DNA of 64,000 nucleotides, taken from assembly GCA_036345935.2 (NCBI GenBank), contig JADWOT020000010.1, forward strand, positions 4,486,587-4,550,586, written 5' to 3'. Positions 48,711 to 61,664 of the stretch are shown here, in pieces; the first letter of the stretch is position 1, and each line of letters opens with the position of its first letter. Both the position numbers and the translations under genes were made by a program. A model generated the notes under the pieces. The model saw nothing but the letters and a program-made list of their open reading frames with translations, did no database searches and was not told the DNA's origin. Source of the stretch: Taenia hydatigena. Its lineage: Eukaryota; Platyhelminthes; Cestoda; Cyclophyllidea; Taeniidae.

Positions 48711-49722
48711 TTATCGGCAAATTTTGAGGCGATAGCCCATGGGATCGAATGCAGCACGCAGAAGTTGAAGGCGCAACCGGTTAATGACATCTCGTTCGGT
48801 GGGATGCTGCTGTTCCGTGTGGAATAACACTACATCCAGCCGGTCAAATGTAAATCCGCAAATAATGCACTGGTATTCTTTGCTACCCTGTTCTTCAGCA
48901 GGGCACTCTTGTTGTTCCTTGGGCTCAGGGGATTGAGGAAGCTCTGGGTTCATAGGGCTTCTCCACTTTTCTGCAAATATCGGGCTTGATGCTGGTGGCA
49001 AAATTCTGTCTTTAAAAGAAAAAGAACGTATAAAGTATGTTTTATTGTCTAAATGGACTGGACAAAGAACACTGTCTACAATCCAACCTTACCTAAGTGT
49101 GCCATTGTGTGACAAGCCGTTTCTGCAAGTGTGCTGAAACCCTCGAGGCAAAGCACGCAGAAGTAGAACTTGCAACCGCTATGACGCAGGAGGTGCCGGT
49201 GCATCTTACTTAAGTCGCCGTGCTCTTTACCACATGCAGTGCATTTGTATCCATCATTTGTCTTCTCACCTTCCAGGACAAAACAAATTCGGGAGAAAAT
49301 AAACTGCACAAAACGGACGATTTTCCTTTAACAGTAAATAATAATGCACTAACTGGCATATTTTTGCATACTATATCATATTTTAAATTTGATTGACTTT
49401 GTAGCTGCTATAATACACGGCTTCACGTCACAGATGCGTACAGAACAAATCCATGAGGTGCTTTAGCTGCGTCTCTCGGTCAGCTACAAAGGGATTCTTG
49501 ATGGCTTCCCCATGAAGAACGTATTTGAGTCGGGAATCCTTGCTTTTAAGCATCTTCTAATGCAAATACAGATAAAATAATTGCAAAATCCAGTTAAAGG
49601 CATGCAACTGATGTCAAATTGCGCACTTGCCTCTATCGTGTCGAGGAAACCAATCTCGTCTTTAGGATGGATAGCAAGTGCTTCGATCAACCTTCTAACA
49701 TCTTTCATCTCCTCGTTAGAAC
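48711..49722 (-). CDS. C2H2 zinc-finger gene A, copy 2
   Basis: Exons on the minus strand are 49722-49631, 49556-49442, 49269-49093 and 49009-48711, with the same phases and splice sites as copy 1. Here all three fingers keep their ligands. Finger 1 reads CTACGKEHGDLSKMHRHLLR with the final His following. Finger 2 reads CVLCLEGFSTLAETACHTMA then His. Finger 3 reads CIICGFTFDRLDVVLFHTEQ then Q and His, introduced by the usual Tyr-x-Cys. Compared with copy 1 I count six amino-acid changes and three silent ones, close to what no constraint would give. The better-preserved fingers make this the more likely functional copy. Partners and targets are unknown. Confidence 0.62.
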
Positions 49723-49846
49723 CTGTAATTAAGGCTTTCAAAACTACGATTTGCTTTTATGCATTTTTTCTAAGCCTCGAAAAATGCAAGTGAACCTTAC
49801 ACAAACCATCAAACATCTCTTACTTGGCACGGTTATGCTGTCTTAC

Positions 49847-49935
49847 CTTTCTCGTGCTTTGCTTCTCCACCTTGGCTCATTACCTTTAAATTTGGGTGCG
49901 CGAACATCGTTTCCAACCCTCGTAATGCCGATCAT
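49847..49935 (-). other. Possible 5' exon of zinc-finger gene A (copy 2)
   Basis: Identical in structure to 5626-5714, with the same ATG and the same donor and the same unresolved phase conflict with the next exon. Confidence 0.35.
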
Positions 49936-50330
49936 GCATGCCAATCTAACTTATGGGGGCTAAATCCACCCCATTTAAAGTGGTAAAAACTATACTTTGC
50001 AGTTTAAGAATGTCCTGTTAATTTAACGTCCAAGGTATCACAGTTGAGGACTGATATTTAAAATTTTGACGTGTAAGGTTTCCCTGAACTTACTACGGAA
50101 GTGGCTAAACAGCTCAAAACTGGCGGATTGGCACAACTAATTCTTAACTGCCAACAACCTGCTTTTGCCGAATTTTATTATTAGAGCTCGCAAGTTAGTT
50201 ATATACTGAACAGTTCAGGACATTCTGCTCAGTTACCATGGGCAAATGTGCATGGCTGATACCAGTGAGATTAATTCCGAAGCCTAGAGTAAAAGAACAC
50301 AGACTGCAATGCTAAAGAAGATTTGAGGGA

Positions 50331-50690
50331 TTAGTGCTATTACACGAACACAATTTTAGATTCTTCGTGCTAAACGAAAAGAAAGGATTGTTTTAGCGAT
50401 TCGCCTGTTCTCTGCGCCTCCACTCCATATCACTAGTAAGTGTTGAAAATACATCTACGCAATCAATTAAGAAGACTGTTTTAAATGGTCCTAAATAACC
50501 CACTACGAAGTGAGTTTATGGCAAGTGTGTTTTCCTCATCGTGCACCATCGTTCAAACTCGTTCGTCTATCGAGTTTAAGCTCACCCAGGCTTGTGTAAT
50601 CTTTGTGTACAGGAGGACTTTAACCCTCTTATCAAAGCCACAAATAAACTGGCTCAAGCTCTACATTCCAAATTTGCTTGCGCTTAAAAA
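50331..50690 (+). repeat. First diverged tandem unit (copy 2)
   Basis: Counterpart of 6110-6470; aligns to 51649-52035. In this copy the two units are separated by 953 bases. Confidence 0.65.
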
Positions 50691-50697
50691 TGAAGCA

Positions 50698-51650
50698 TGA
50701 TGATTTAAGTCGCAAATTTCGACGTTGTTCTAAGTCCTTTAGAACCATTTGCTGATACTTTATTATGAACTGCATAAGCAAGGCTGAATTAGTATCATTA
50801 AATATGCGCTTTTTAGGCTCTACTTAGTTGCCACATTCCGTCAGGGGCAACACGGCAAGTAATACAAACATTGTAGGTAGGACGGTTGAGCGAGGACACC
50901 TAAGACAATCATGCCAATTGCAGTAACTTTGGGGCAAAATAAGCCAGTTTGGCGTGACTGAGGATGGTGGTTACAAAATATCGATGCGCACATTTGTAGC
51001 AGAAAAGTAGTCTAAGCACGCTGGGTTGGAGAGGCATTATTATTGCAGATGCTATCGCGTTATGCGTTTAATGCACAGGTGCAGCCACAGAAAGTATGCT
51101 TGGCAATTTATTAGGCTCTGTGCAATACAAGTAAACAAGTATGTTAAGCAAATAGAAGCTTTGCGTCAACCAGATTTCGTCGAAAGCACCTTTATATAAC
51201 TTAACACCGAGTCCAGAATGCCTTGCAAAACGTTGCAACTTGACTACTTAATGCCCTTAAGGATGCGGAACTCTACGAAATGCTGTATTAAGATGTAAAC
51301 AGCATATGCACCTAGACTACCGTAATGTAATAAAGTATTTATAACTTCATGCATAAGTGCCATTTCTCAAGCCTCTCCTATTAGTGCGATCTACTGTCGA
51401 GATGCCTAGCGTTGATTGGAAGTTTGTTCGTGAATGGTGGAGAAAGTGACAAATGATACAGCAGGGATGCATGCGGCCTGCCTCTACTGAATTCTATGAG
51501 TAGTTCGCAATCCAATTATGCACTGGACTATTCGGCACTTTCTCTTTGGTATTCATGAGTAAATGTGCACCAACGGCGCCAATGGAACCACTTCCAAAGC
51601 CTGAACCGAAAACTCACAGACTGCAACGCTAAGGAAGATTTGAGGAGTCA
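50698..51650 (+). other. 953-bp segment absent from copy 1
   Basis: Copy 1 jumps from the equivalent of 50697 to the equivalent of 51651, with two bases (CA) shared at both ends. There is no inverted terminal repeat or target-site duplication, so a deletion in copy 1 is likelier than a transposon insertion. The last 90 bases of the segment (ending AAGGAAGATTTGAGGAG) align with 50236-50330, just before the first tandem unit. This shows the tandem unit originally included the segment. No open frame of interest was found. Confidence 0.75.
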
Positions 51651-52035
51651 GGGCTATCTGGCAAGCACAGTTACCATTCCTCAGTGTTGAGTGAAATAAT
51701 TAGATTCTGCTTTAGCAATTTACATATCCTCTGCGCCTCTACTACATACAATCGCATTGTCACATGAAGAGAGGGCTGCAAGTAACCCCATCTAAGTCGC
51801 TACCAAGTACGTTTTTTATAAGTGTGCTTTCCCATCGTGAGTCTCGGTTCTGACTCGTCCCGGATGGTCGGCCGATAGACTCACTCACCTACCAAGCTCA
51901 AGTCGGTCTACGTTTGTGCAACTGTTACACTAAAAAAGATTTCATCCCTTTCTACCAGAACCACAAAAAATGGCCTATTTGTGACATTCTAAATTTGCTC
52001 ATAGTTAGGACCGCAGCACAAAGATGTGATCACTT
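51649..52035 (+). repeat. Second diverged tandem unit (copy 2)
   Basis: Counterpart of 6475-6870; direct relative of 50331-50690. Confidence 0.65.
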
Positions 52036-53870
52036 TTATTAGCTTTGCCTTTTAAGTGCGGAATACAAATCTGTGAAAACGGAGTTTTCAAAAGCTGTTA
52101 GTCAAAACATCTCAAAAGGGTGCCACGTGACAACAAAAAATAGGTGCGAGAGGGCGACCAATACCGGAGGGGAAGGGCTGGAACCAAACAAGCATCCTTA
52201 AGATGTGCAGCAGTGGCTAATCTCGTACATAGTATCACGGGCTTGTCCAGATGGCAATGAGGATTGCTATAAATGGAGGATTCACCTTAACTCCTAGATG
52301 CGACATGTTGGCAATGACAAATATTAACTTCTGAAGGGCAGATAGTATCAAGTGGATGGACATTAAAGATACAGCGCAGAACTTACAGCCATCAAACAAA
52401 TTCACTGCAAGTTGTAGGATTCTAGCGATTTTAACCGCTTTGTAATAACATGGGGGAATTACGAAACACTATGATTTAGAAAGAAGGAATTTTGTCTTTA
52501 AAGAAATAAAATCAACAAATAACCATAAAACGCGTGTGCATCTACGTTCGTCTGACGAATATGCATGTATACTCATGCGATCGGCTGTTTGTGGGAATCG
52601 CTGCAGCTGCCATAAATGCACAGTGCTCTTTCAGCAAATGCAAAGAAGTATTGGAATGCTGGGACGAAATTGATTTCACCAAGTCGCAATGCATGAAATG
52701 GAAACGACGCAGACGAAATGGGTTTGACAAAATCGAAAAGCATGAATTGGGGCTGGCTGGCTGTCCGGCCTACCGGTGGGCCGATGGCGACAAAATGGAG
52801 CTTACGCCGTCCCATCTCTTGGTATGGAAACATATGGGGCGGAATGCCTACAGAATGCCTGCTGAATGCCTACTTTCCTTGTGAACAGGCGGATCGTCCT
52901 GATAATCGCAACTGAACCCACAGCTTTCGTACACATCGGACCTCTATGATCCCTTGAATATCTTCGCTGACAAAACAGATATCATAATGAGGGTTCGTGT
53001 AGGATCGCACAAATGAGCATTATGTATCAATAACTGGTTCGGACTCTAATGAACATTCCGTAGTCAACTGCATTCACCTGTTAAGTTTTATCAGGCTGAA
53101 TCACTAGGTTGCTTTCACGGGCAGATTTCAACTGCTGCCCAGACGGGACAGTTTTGCTTAATTCTCGGTTCCTCTTCATTAATTTAATGAAGATTACCTA
53201 CCGCAAAGAGGAGATGAGTAACTCTTAAATTTGAAATGCATTTACGATATTGCTACTCTGAGTGTCTTGATAAGCTCATTTCGCCTAAAATACGCTCATT
53301 GCACCGGCGCGGGTTTGCCGAAATGTATATCTTTCTGTTGCTAAAATAATGTGATCCAAAGTTCCTTTGCCAATGCTGTCGCAAACGCAGTAGCAATTCA
53401 TATTCAACATCTGCAACGTCCCTCTCTCCTGGATGCAAACTATGCCAAGCTTTATTTCATGTGGCTTAAGTACACTGAGGCCTCAATTAAAGCACTTTAG
53501 CATCAAGCGGTTCGTAGAAATCAAAAGGGGAATGGCTGAAGCAACGCCTACAAAATTAATAACCATCTATAGTTTTAGCTATATTGCAGACGTGAAGACT
53601 ATCTCTCCATGTTGCGACTCAATTCGAGCAATTTGCCAATCAGCACAGTTCAGCGATGAGAATTAACCGCACAGCTAACGTTGAAAGCATGAACACCGCA
53701 CAAACACCGCACTTAAAATAGCTTCGCATCCACACGGTAGGAGCTGTGACTATATTACGCAAAAGCTTCTTTTAAAAACATCATTTTGGGGCCTATTTAT
53801 CTGCAAACGTTAACCAGCAATATCAGGAGCACGGCGATTGCCAAGGCATCACATGCAGACCACTTTTAGC
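52036..53870. other. Intergenic (copy 2)
   Basis: Counterpart of 6871-8699; the same multi-frame open stretch recurs at 52534-52915. No gene supported. Confidence 0.5.
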
Positions 53871-53931
53871 TGGCTCGATTATATGAGAGCCAAAGTGGCT
53901 GGAGAGCTGTTGGCATAGACGTCTATGCCAA
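53871..53931. other. Hairpin plus 22-base perfect palindrome (copy 2)
   Basis: TGGCTC/GAGCCA hairpin and the palindrome with half-site TTGGCATAGAC (53910-53931) are unchanged from copy 1. Confidence 0.6.
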
Positions 53932-56900
53932 TGAACACAGTGCAGCATATGGACGCCTTAGGTTGCCACTGTTACGAAAGCCACATAGTAAGGCGTTTGT
54001 TGCAGGCCAAACCAATGCATTGCTTTACAATAAGCAAGCAGCACATCAACCATCAATTTCCAGACATTTAGTAACCTAGAGTGCAGGATTATTATGCATG
54101 TCTGGTCCGTCCATAACATTTTCTCCCGGTTACCATGACGTGGCCAAAGCCCTCGACTATGTAGCATAACTAAATTAGTGTATTTTATGATAGTGCTTTT
54201 TTCCATCCCCGTCGTCTTGACCCACGCCAGCCACTTACAGTGCAATGCGCGGCAGCGATTTAGACACTCAATGCCGCCATCAAACAGTGAGCCTGTAGTC
54301 ACGACAAAGCCACAAACCCCTTCTACTTCCCTTCATTATAGGTCCCTGTAGGACCAGCCAAACAATAACAGCTCGTAGATCGAGCTACATCGATACTCAC
54401 CATACAAAATTGCAGGTAAGGACCGATAAACGGTGGCACACGTTTGCACACTTCGAGCCCGTTGCCTCCAAGTGCCTTGCCCATCATTCCTTTTTTAGAT
54501 ATTTTTGCCGAACAGAGCATATTCTAGCAAAGTAACCTAATTGTCGTCAACCATTGCACATTGCTTACACAATACTTTTCTAATTTGTTCATTTACTACC
54601 ATTATTATTCTCGTAGTTTGCAAAAGAGTGCTTCATTTACTAACAAGCCTTTCAGTAGTATCTTTACACAATGCTACGTCTCCGTTGTCATGCCAATAAT
54701 ACTGACACCGCACCGCACGCACACCTTTGGACTAATTATTAAGCAGACTGTTTATTGATTTGATGGCTGAAAAGAACTTGATCAGCCATTCTGATGGATG
54801 CCGGATTCACCTTCTGTTAGTTTTAAATAATTTGTCGCTGCTGAGTGACTACTTGGGTTTAGTAATGTCCGACTACAGATCAACCGAGGTGTAGCCTTGC
54901 CTAGACGTGCACACGTCTTCTTGCCACGTAGAAAACGGAGGTATCAGTCAAGAGGAAGTAAGGCATTTGCAGCAATTCCATCCTTCTTCGTATTCCCTGC
55001 TACCACCCATGTATGATAAGCTATAATGCTCTTGGATACCTTCGTTGTATTCTATGATACAGTCAATAGAGAACTGATTTTTTGCAGACCTTGGCCTGAA
55101 TTGTTATCCTACCTCTTGCCTACGAGGTATATTTAATAACCACAAGTATCACAGCATTAGCAAAATTGTAGCCCTTCTTTGTAGAAACAAATTTTATCAA
55201 CTGAAAATAGGGACACGATGTATTACTTGGGGCCAATTAATTATTTGCTACGGCCGTCAATGCTGAATATATTTTAAAGAGGATTAAATTCCTAAGATTT
55301 TTCCGTCAGCACACTACTCATATTGCTAAAAACAAAGCTTCTGCTCAGCTGAGAGTACACTCAAATCAAGCTCCATTGTGAGTAGCATTTGCAACAGGGT
55401 GAGAAATTTTACTGTTTTTTATCGTGCTACACCCTGACTGAGTTATCACGTCAGCAGAACTGACTCGCTCATAAATCGTGCCTACATTGAACGAATAGAC
55501 GATTATGGTGGGTCGTTAGAAGCAATGTGGTTGTTAGATATGGTTCAAAGTTTGGTCACGCCTGAGGGTGAAAAGGTCTGAAAACACAGATTCGGTTTTG
55601 TAGCAAATAAGCAACAATCTCGACCAATTTATTAGCTTAAAAAATTGCGGCGCCTTTCTTTCCATCCCTTCAGTCGGTTGATACCACGACCAGATATACT
55701 TTAATCGTAACACAACTGTTTACTCTAAGTCAGTGTAAGGTCATGTTTAACGCGTAAATCCGTGGTGCGTCCACGGCATGTTTGCAGGTCAACTGGCTAT
55801 CACGTCACATGCGACACACCACGTCTTAAATCACTTACACCCATTCGTAAATCAAGGCCTCCGCCTTCATTCAAAAATGTATTTTCCATTTATAATTAGT
55901 GACCATGCTTGAAAGATTGTGATTAGGAGAATAAATCCTAATCGAATTCTCTGTGCACGTCTATTCTGCACAATTCACACCGAATGTAACCAGTGAGTTT
56001 TTAGTAATTTCCCGTATGTTTGTTCAAAATTTTAACACCTGGGTCCACTTGTGTATTAAACTTGGTTTACCTGCCACTGCAATCCATTATTTGTATTTTT
56101 AATATCTAAGGATGAACAGTCTGATCGAGTTCAAACGCCAAATGTGGGCGACTTGGCTGGTTTTGGAATAGTTTTACTACCTAAGCGACCAATTTTAGCG
56201 CCGGTGTCGTCTTTTCCAGGTGCTTGTTAATTTTAGGTAGATATGAAAATGCTGTCCAAGCGTGCGGCATATGACGGAACGCCTAACCATGCGGTTTTCC
56301 CTTTATATCAACTTTCAAGGACAATCGCTTGGCTTTCAACTGCTGAGCCATGACCTGTTGAAGAGATTTATGAATGCCTGTCACAACAGATTTATGGCGA
56401 TATTGCTTTGGGCATGTACTCATTGAAGCCTATGCCTTCCGATGTAAATTAAGGCTTGACCATCTTGCATAACAAAATAATCAAGTTTGTTCAAATTAAT
56501 GCCTTAATTCGCATTAGAAATTATTATAATCACCTCCATTATCCTTCCTGGTGCAATGTGACAGCATTGCACGCACCATAGCTAGCTTGTACAATCGCCA
56601 ATAATCTTTTGACAACTTCTTTGCTCAATTTTGCATCGAGTTGCTTGAACTATTTCTAAACGTCGATAGGCTTTTGCCTAAAAAAGAAACATGAGGAATG
56701 AAAAGCCGAGGACAAGCACTCTACACTTGGCAGCGCATTCAAGTGAAAGCTCATTAGCATGGGTGGTTCCGTTCATTCTCTTCCACCTCCTTTGCGCGCA
56801 CTATGATGAATCACAAAGTTTGGCTAAGTTATGGAAGCACAAAGGCAAGTGATGGCCGCCCCTACAAAACCGCATACAAGGTATGCTGTCTAAAGCCCAC

Positions 56901-56983
56901 ATCAGACAGCACTGGGAGACAGAGTGCAGCACGTGCCCTCAATCGAGTCACACGTGTCACGTCTTACCATTCCGTTATTCGCC
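53932..56983. other. Intergenic with one hyperdiverged patch (copy 2)
   Basis: Nearly identical to the matching part of copy 1, except 54626-54755, which differs at 22 of about 140 positions. No gene supported. Confidence 0.55.
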
Positions 56984-57140
56984 AGCGACCCTCTCCTGCT
57001 ACATTATCCCCCTCGCCTCTGCTCTTCTTTCCATTCTCTTCCTCTGCTGCTCTTCTCTTCACCACCTCTTCAATTTCACCCTCTAACTGCGCTATTTCAG
57101 AGACGTTAGGGAGCCAAAACAGAGGGGCAGAGTATAAATA
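56984..57140 (+). promoter_or_regulatory. Pyrimidine-rich tract followed by TATAAATAAA (copy 2)
   Basis: Counterpart of 11816-11972 with TATAAATA at 57133-57140. Role undecided, as for copy 1. Confidence 0.2.
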
Positions 57141-58003
57141 AAGGCTATTCAATGCTTCTAATCCCTCCTTTTTTCCCTGTGATATTCTCTCCTCCCTCAT
57201 TCTTGCCTCAGTTGCGCCTTATTTTAATGTTGCCACATACGCTCTGATAAAAATCGCGTGAAAAAGTAATTCTGACTGATCCTTTTGAGTGCCTTAATTA
57301 AAAACATTAGGATTTTTACTAAGACACGTTCAATGAATTTATGTCGTAGTCAACTGTCTAGATGAATACGCAATTGGGCCAGCTCAGGATTAGATGTGAA
57401 AAGGAAAGGACCTCTTCGACAATCAGAACAAAAATTCCGTATGAACGAAATTCGGATACTTTGGATCTTGTAACTTGCTGCTTGCTGCTTCAGGCCTCGA
57501 AAGGAGCCGCACTGGTGCCATTAGTTCACATTTAGTGGTGAAAACCGCTTGGCTTGTGTCGAAAGGCTCCGTATATAAGTAGCTCTCACACCCTACTAAA
57601 AGAAAATTTGCAAAAGTGGGTTATTAAAGCCTTCAAACAGTCCGTATGATCCGCCATTTCTGCGTTGTTTAATTTCTTACGTAGTAAGACTATGAACGCC
57701 TTATGTTTCCCAATTTTGCATACTGACCCTTAACTGTACAAGATTATGCAGTGGACTCCCAGGACCAAAAAGTGTTTTACCATTCCAACTAAAATAAGAA
57801 TGTACTTGCCATATGTGAGACGGGCTTAAAAGATCAGCGCTTGGAATGTTTCAAATGATGACTGGAATGTACGAGTGTTAAAATTTATAAACGCACTGAA
57901 TGAGAGGTGCTCAACGGTTTGCATAAAATCTTATTTACAAACGTAAAGGCTTAGAGGAGGTTCTGGAGCAGAAATACGTAGCTTCAGATCTCTTAAGTGG
58001 CAG

Positions 58004-58292
58004 CTCCAAAAAAGTAGACGGAAGGCGAGGAATGGCCACGCGAAGCACTTATTTTGATCCAGAAGACAAGATCAGGTTTCGTGATGCGGTTGAGGCAGGT
58101 GTACGATTTTCTATGCATTGCATTTGCTTAGACGAATTATTTAATTATTTTACCTATGTTCCGATTTTTACATTGGGAGATTCACATGAACACCGTATCC
58201 CAACTAAAATACGTCCTCGGTGGGTAAATCATTAGGAATATCTTTACAGTTAATCGAGAAAGTAGTCAGGATGACTAATAGACTTGTTCTGT
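58004..58292 (+). pseudogene. Inverted zinc-finger family pseudogene F (copy 2)
   Basis: Carries the same early stop, one-base loss and second-exon stops as copy 1, so decay preceded the separation of the two block copies. Confidence 0.65.
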
Positions 58293-59150
58293 GCTTGTCT
58301 GTTGTTTAAATCCGTGCCGATCTAATGCGCATCAATTTTGTCTCACATGGGGAGAACGATGCAGCATGCCAAACATTGCCAATTAGTAGACCACCAACTA
58401 CGATCAATGCAGTTGCACATTAATATCGCTTCCAGAAGAGATTGGTTTGTGAAAGCAGCAATCGTGTCGACACCTGCGATTTGGATTTAATGCAATTTTG
58501 TTATCCTGGCTACTGGAAATGCCGCCAAAGCATTTGTGACAGAGTTGGTGCACTATGGCATTTTTGCAGTAGAGGCACGTGCTTGTAGTTGCATCCAAAT
58601 TGCATTTTAATGCAGAGGATAGCATTTCAAGTGGAATTTTAATTCGTTTGATAACCTGATTCATTGCTAGGTCGTCAAAGTCATTTGCGCAGCTTATGTA
58701 AGGGCCCTAGAGGCGGCTTGTTACATCTTGCCAATCAAGACCGACTGAGACCAAATACGCATCGTAAGGGTTATACTGTTTGTGATTTCGTTTCTCTGAA
58801 AATGCACTATTTCTCCCACATTACTTTCGCCGCTCACATCTGTAGCGGCCGAATTGCATTGGTAAATATGATTCAAATTCATTTGTTCCACAAACTGGAC
58901 TACATATGGTTTTACGCCACTTCTACCTAATATCCACAGCACAAAAGTAGACTAAGAAATGTTTTGATTTAAAAGTTTGTTGCAAAGGACGTCAAAAGAT
59001 TCGACTCATTGAATATCAAGTTGCCGCCTTGTTTGTCACATCGAATAAAGCTCACAGTTCTAGTCTACAAATGACGTCAGGTTTCGCCTCTTATTTTATA
59101 AACAGCAGCATCAAGATAAAATTTAGTCATCACCATCTTCTGCTGGAACT

Positions 59151-60457
59151 TCATTGACTTGCAGTAAAAGATGAAGCATCCTTTTTCCCATCTGCATTGT
59201 GAAGACGATAGCAGTTGGAATCGAATAAAACCCACAGGAGACGAAGGCACACTCGCTGAATGATATCGAGCTCACTTGAATGATCCTCTTTCGTGTAGAA
59301 TAACAACATATCCATGCAGTCAAAATTAGACTTACAGATAATGCTGCGATAAGATATCTGCTCTTTACTTTAGTAGAGCACCCTTGAGTCTCTTTAGGCA
59401 CATGTGAATGAGGGGACACTAGGTTTCCAGGGCTCTTGGACTTCTCCAATTATTTCGGATTCGATTGTAAGGGCACGTTTTTGTCTGTATTGATTTGGGA
59501 CGTAACAAGTGTGTGTGATTGGTCTTACTAGAAGAGCAAGGAGCACGGAATGCAATCAAACTTTACCCATTTGTGTCTTTGTGTTGCGCTCCATTTCCCA
59601 AAGTGTGCTGAACTCTTCGAAACACTGCATGCGAAAGTATAACCTGAAATACCAATGACGCAGGAGGTGTTTCTTCATCCAAATCTAAGTTGTTTTGCTC
59701 TTCATTGCAAACAGAACATTTGCACCCGCTGACAGACTCTTTTTACACTCTATAGCAAAATTAAGCAAGGAAAATAAAATGGTAACAATGGAAAAGCTTT
59801 CTTTGGCGTGGATAATGGTCCACAAACTAGCATATTTTTGCATGATGCATTGTTCCCACCGCATTCAACATAAAAGATAGGCATTAAATCTGCTCAGCTT
59901 CAAATAATATGGGTGGAAACAAAAGACCCATTAGGCATCCTAACTGCATCCCTCAACCAGCTATAAAGGGTTCCTAATGGCGTCCCCATCAAAAGAAAAT
60001 ACTTTAGTTAGGGATCGTTATTCATAAACATCTCCCAATAAAAATATTGGGAACTATGGGTAAAATAATCGCAAGATTTCTCAAAAGGCATATGTGAACA
60101 ATAAGTCACTTACCTGCCTCAATCTTCTCAAGAAACTTTATCTCCTCTTTTGAGTTGATACTAAGTGCTTTGCTTAGCCCTCTCTCATCTTCCATCTCTT
60201 CTTCGACACTTCAAATTAAGGGATCCGAGGCCAAGTCTTTTTGCTTCAGCTAATTCTTTAAACCTTTAAAATTGCTGAAGTGGCCTTATACGAAACCGTT
60301 ACGTATCCCCATTTTAATGCATACATAAATTCCAATTCTTTTACTCCCTAGCCTCTTCGTGTCCTTGCAATGGCTTAATTTTTTCGAGTTTTATTAACCA
60401 AACATCATTCGCCACCTTCGAAACGCTGATCTTGTAGGCCAACCTCACTCTCACTGA
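59151..60457 (-). pseudogene. Zinc-finger family pseudogene B (copy 2)
   Basis: Same layout and same disabling changes as 13984-15290, including the one-base insertion in the two-finger exon and the lost zinc ligands. The intron before the third exon here holds a perfect TCCCAATA/TATTGGGA hairpin that is imperfect in copy 1. Confidence 0.7.
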
Positions 60458-60849
60458 GTAAATTTTTGCTTTAGCAAAAATGACTTAATGCTTTTTGCAG
60501 TTCACTAGTATCCTGCTTGTTTTAATATAAAAGCTCGCACAGTTAAAAGCTGGCATGCAAAATAAAACGTGTAAAGTTTTCACAGGCTCAATACGTACAA
60601 AGCTAAGCCGCTTAAAAGCGATAGTTTTAAAGGATTATTGTATGCTGTTGATAAACTATTTTTACTCTTTCGTAGTAGAATTTCCAGATTAGTTATATAG
60701 TAGACCATTCGGTGCATTCCGTGTGGCTTTAGTTATTGTGAGTGTTTTGACGGCACTACTGAGACTGCCTCGAGTGCTAAAGCAGCAAACAGCAGATTTT
60801 AAGATGCGGAATAAACACATGCTTACATTAAACACATTTTTCTCATAAT

Positions 60850-61664
60850 TTAGCTGGTAGGGGTTGGAGCATCTTCTTCCTCATCTGCGTTAGGATTGAG
60901 TGCAGCACGCAGGAGACGATCACGAGACCGGCCAATAACGGCTCGCTTAATTAAGCGCTCCTGTTTCGTGTGTGATAACATTACATCCAACTTTTTAAAA
61001 GTGGATCCGCAAGCGCTGCAGCGGTACTCTATTCTGCGCCTTTTCAGAAGGATAGCCCTCTAGCTCTTCTGATATAGAAGATTGAGAGGGCTCTAGGCTT
61101 TCAGGTGCTGTTAGTCTTCTTAAAACTTCCTAAATTAATGCCGACAGCTAAAACGCGTCCTTTATGAGAAGGAACGTATGAAGTATTATTCATTGGCATT
61201 AGTGGTAGAGCAAGGAACGCTGACTGCGATCAAACCTTACCACCTTGTATCTTTCTGTGGCGCACTATATCTGTAAACGTGCCGCAACCTTTGAAGTAGA
61301 ACGTGCAATTACTGTGGCGCAGGGGGTGATGGTGCATCCCAATCTAAGTTGTTACACTCTTTGTCACAGTCAGTACATTTGTATCTACTAGGAGCTTTCT
61401 TTTCGCCTTCCACAATAAAATAAAACAAGAACATAGCCCAATCCTCAGAAGAAGGAAAGTTATCTCAGACGAATAGAATAGTGCACTAGCACACAAACTT
61501 CCTCATGATGGTTATCTAATTTGTATAGCTTTATGCCAGAGCCGCGTATAGAACAAATCCATGAGGCATTCTAGCTGCGTCTCTCGGTCAGGTATCAAGG
61601 GATTCTTAACAACATTCCCTCCAAACTTGCAAGTTACTTGGGTATCATTGTTCTTGAGCATCTT
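60850..61664 (-). pseudogene. Zinc-finger family pseudogene C (copy 2)
   Basis: Same frameshift in the two-finger exon and same lost histidine in the last exon as copy 1. It differs from copy 1 by roughly 2% and by up to about 10% near 61505-61585. Confidence 0.7.
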
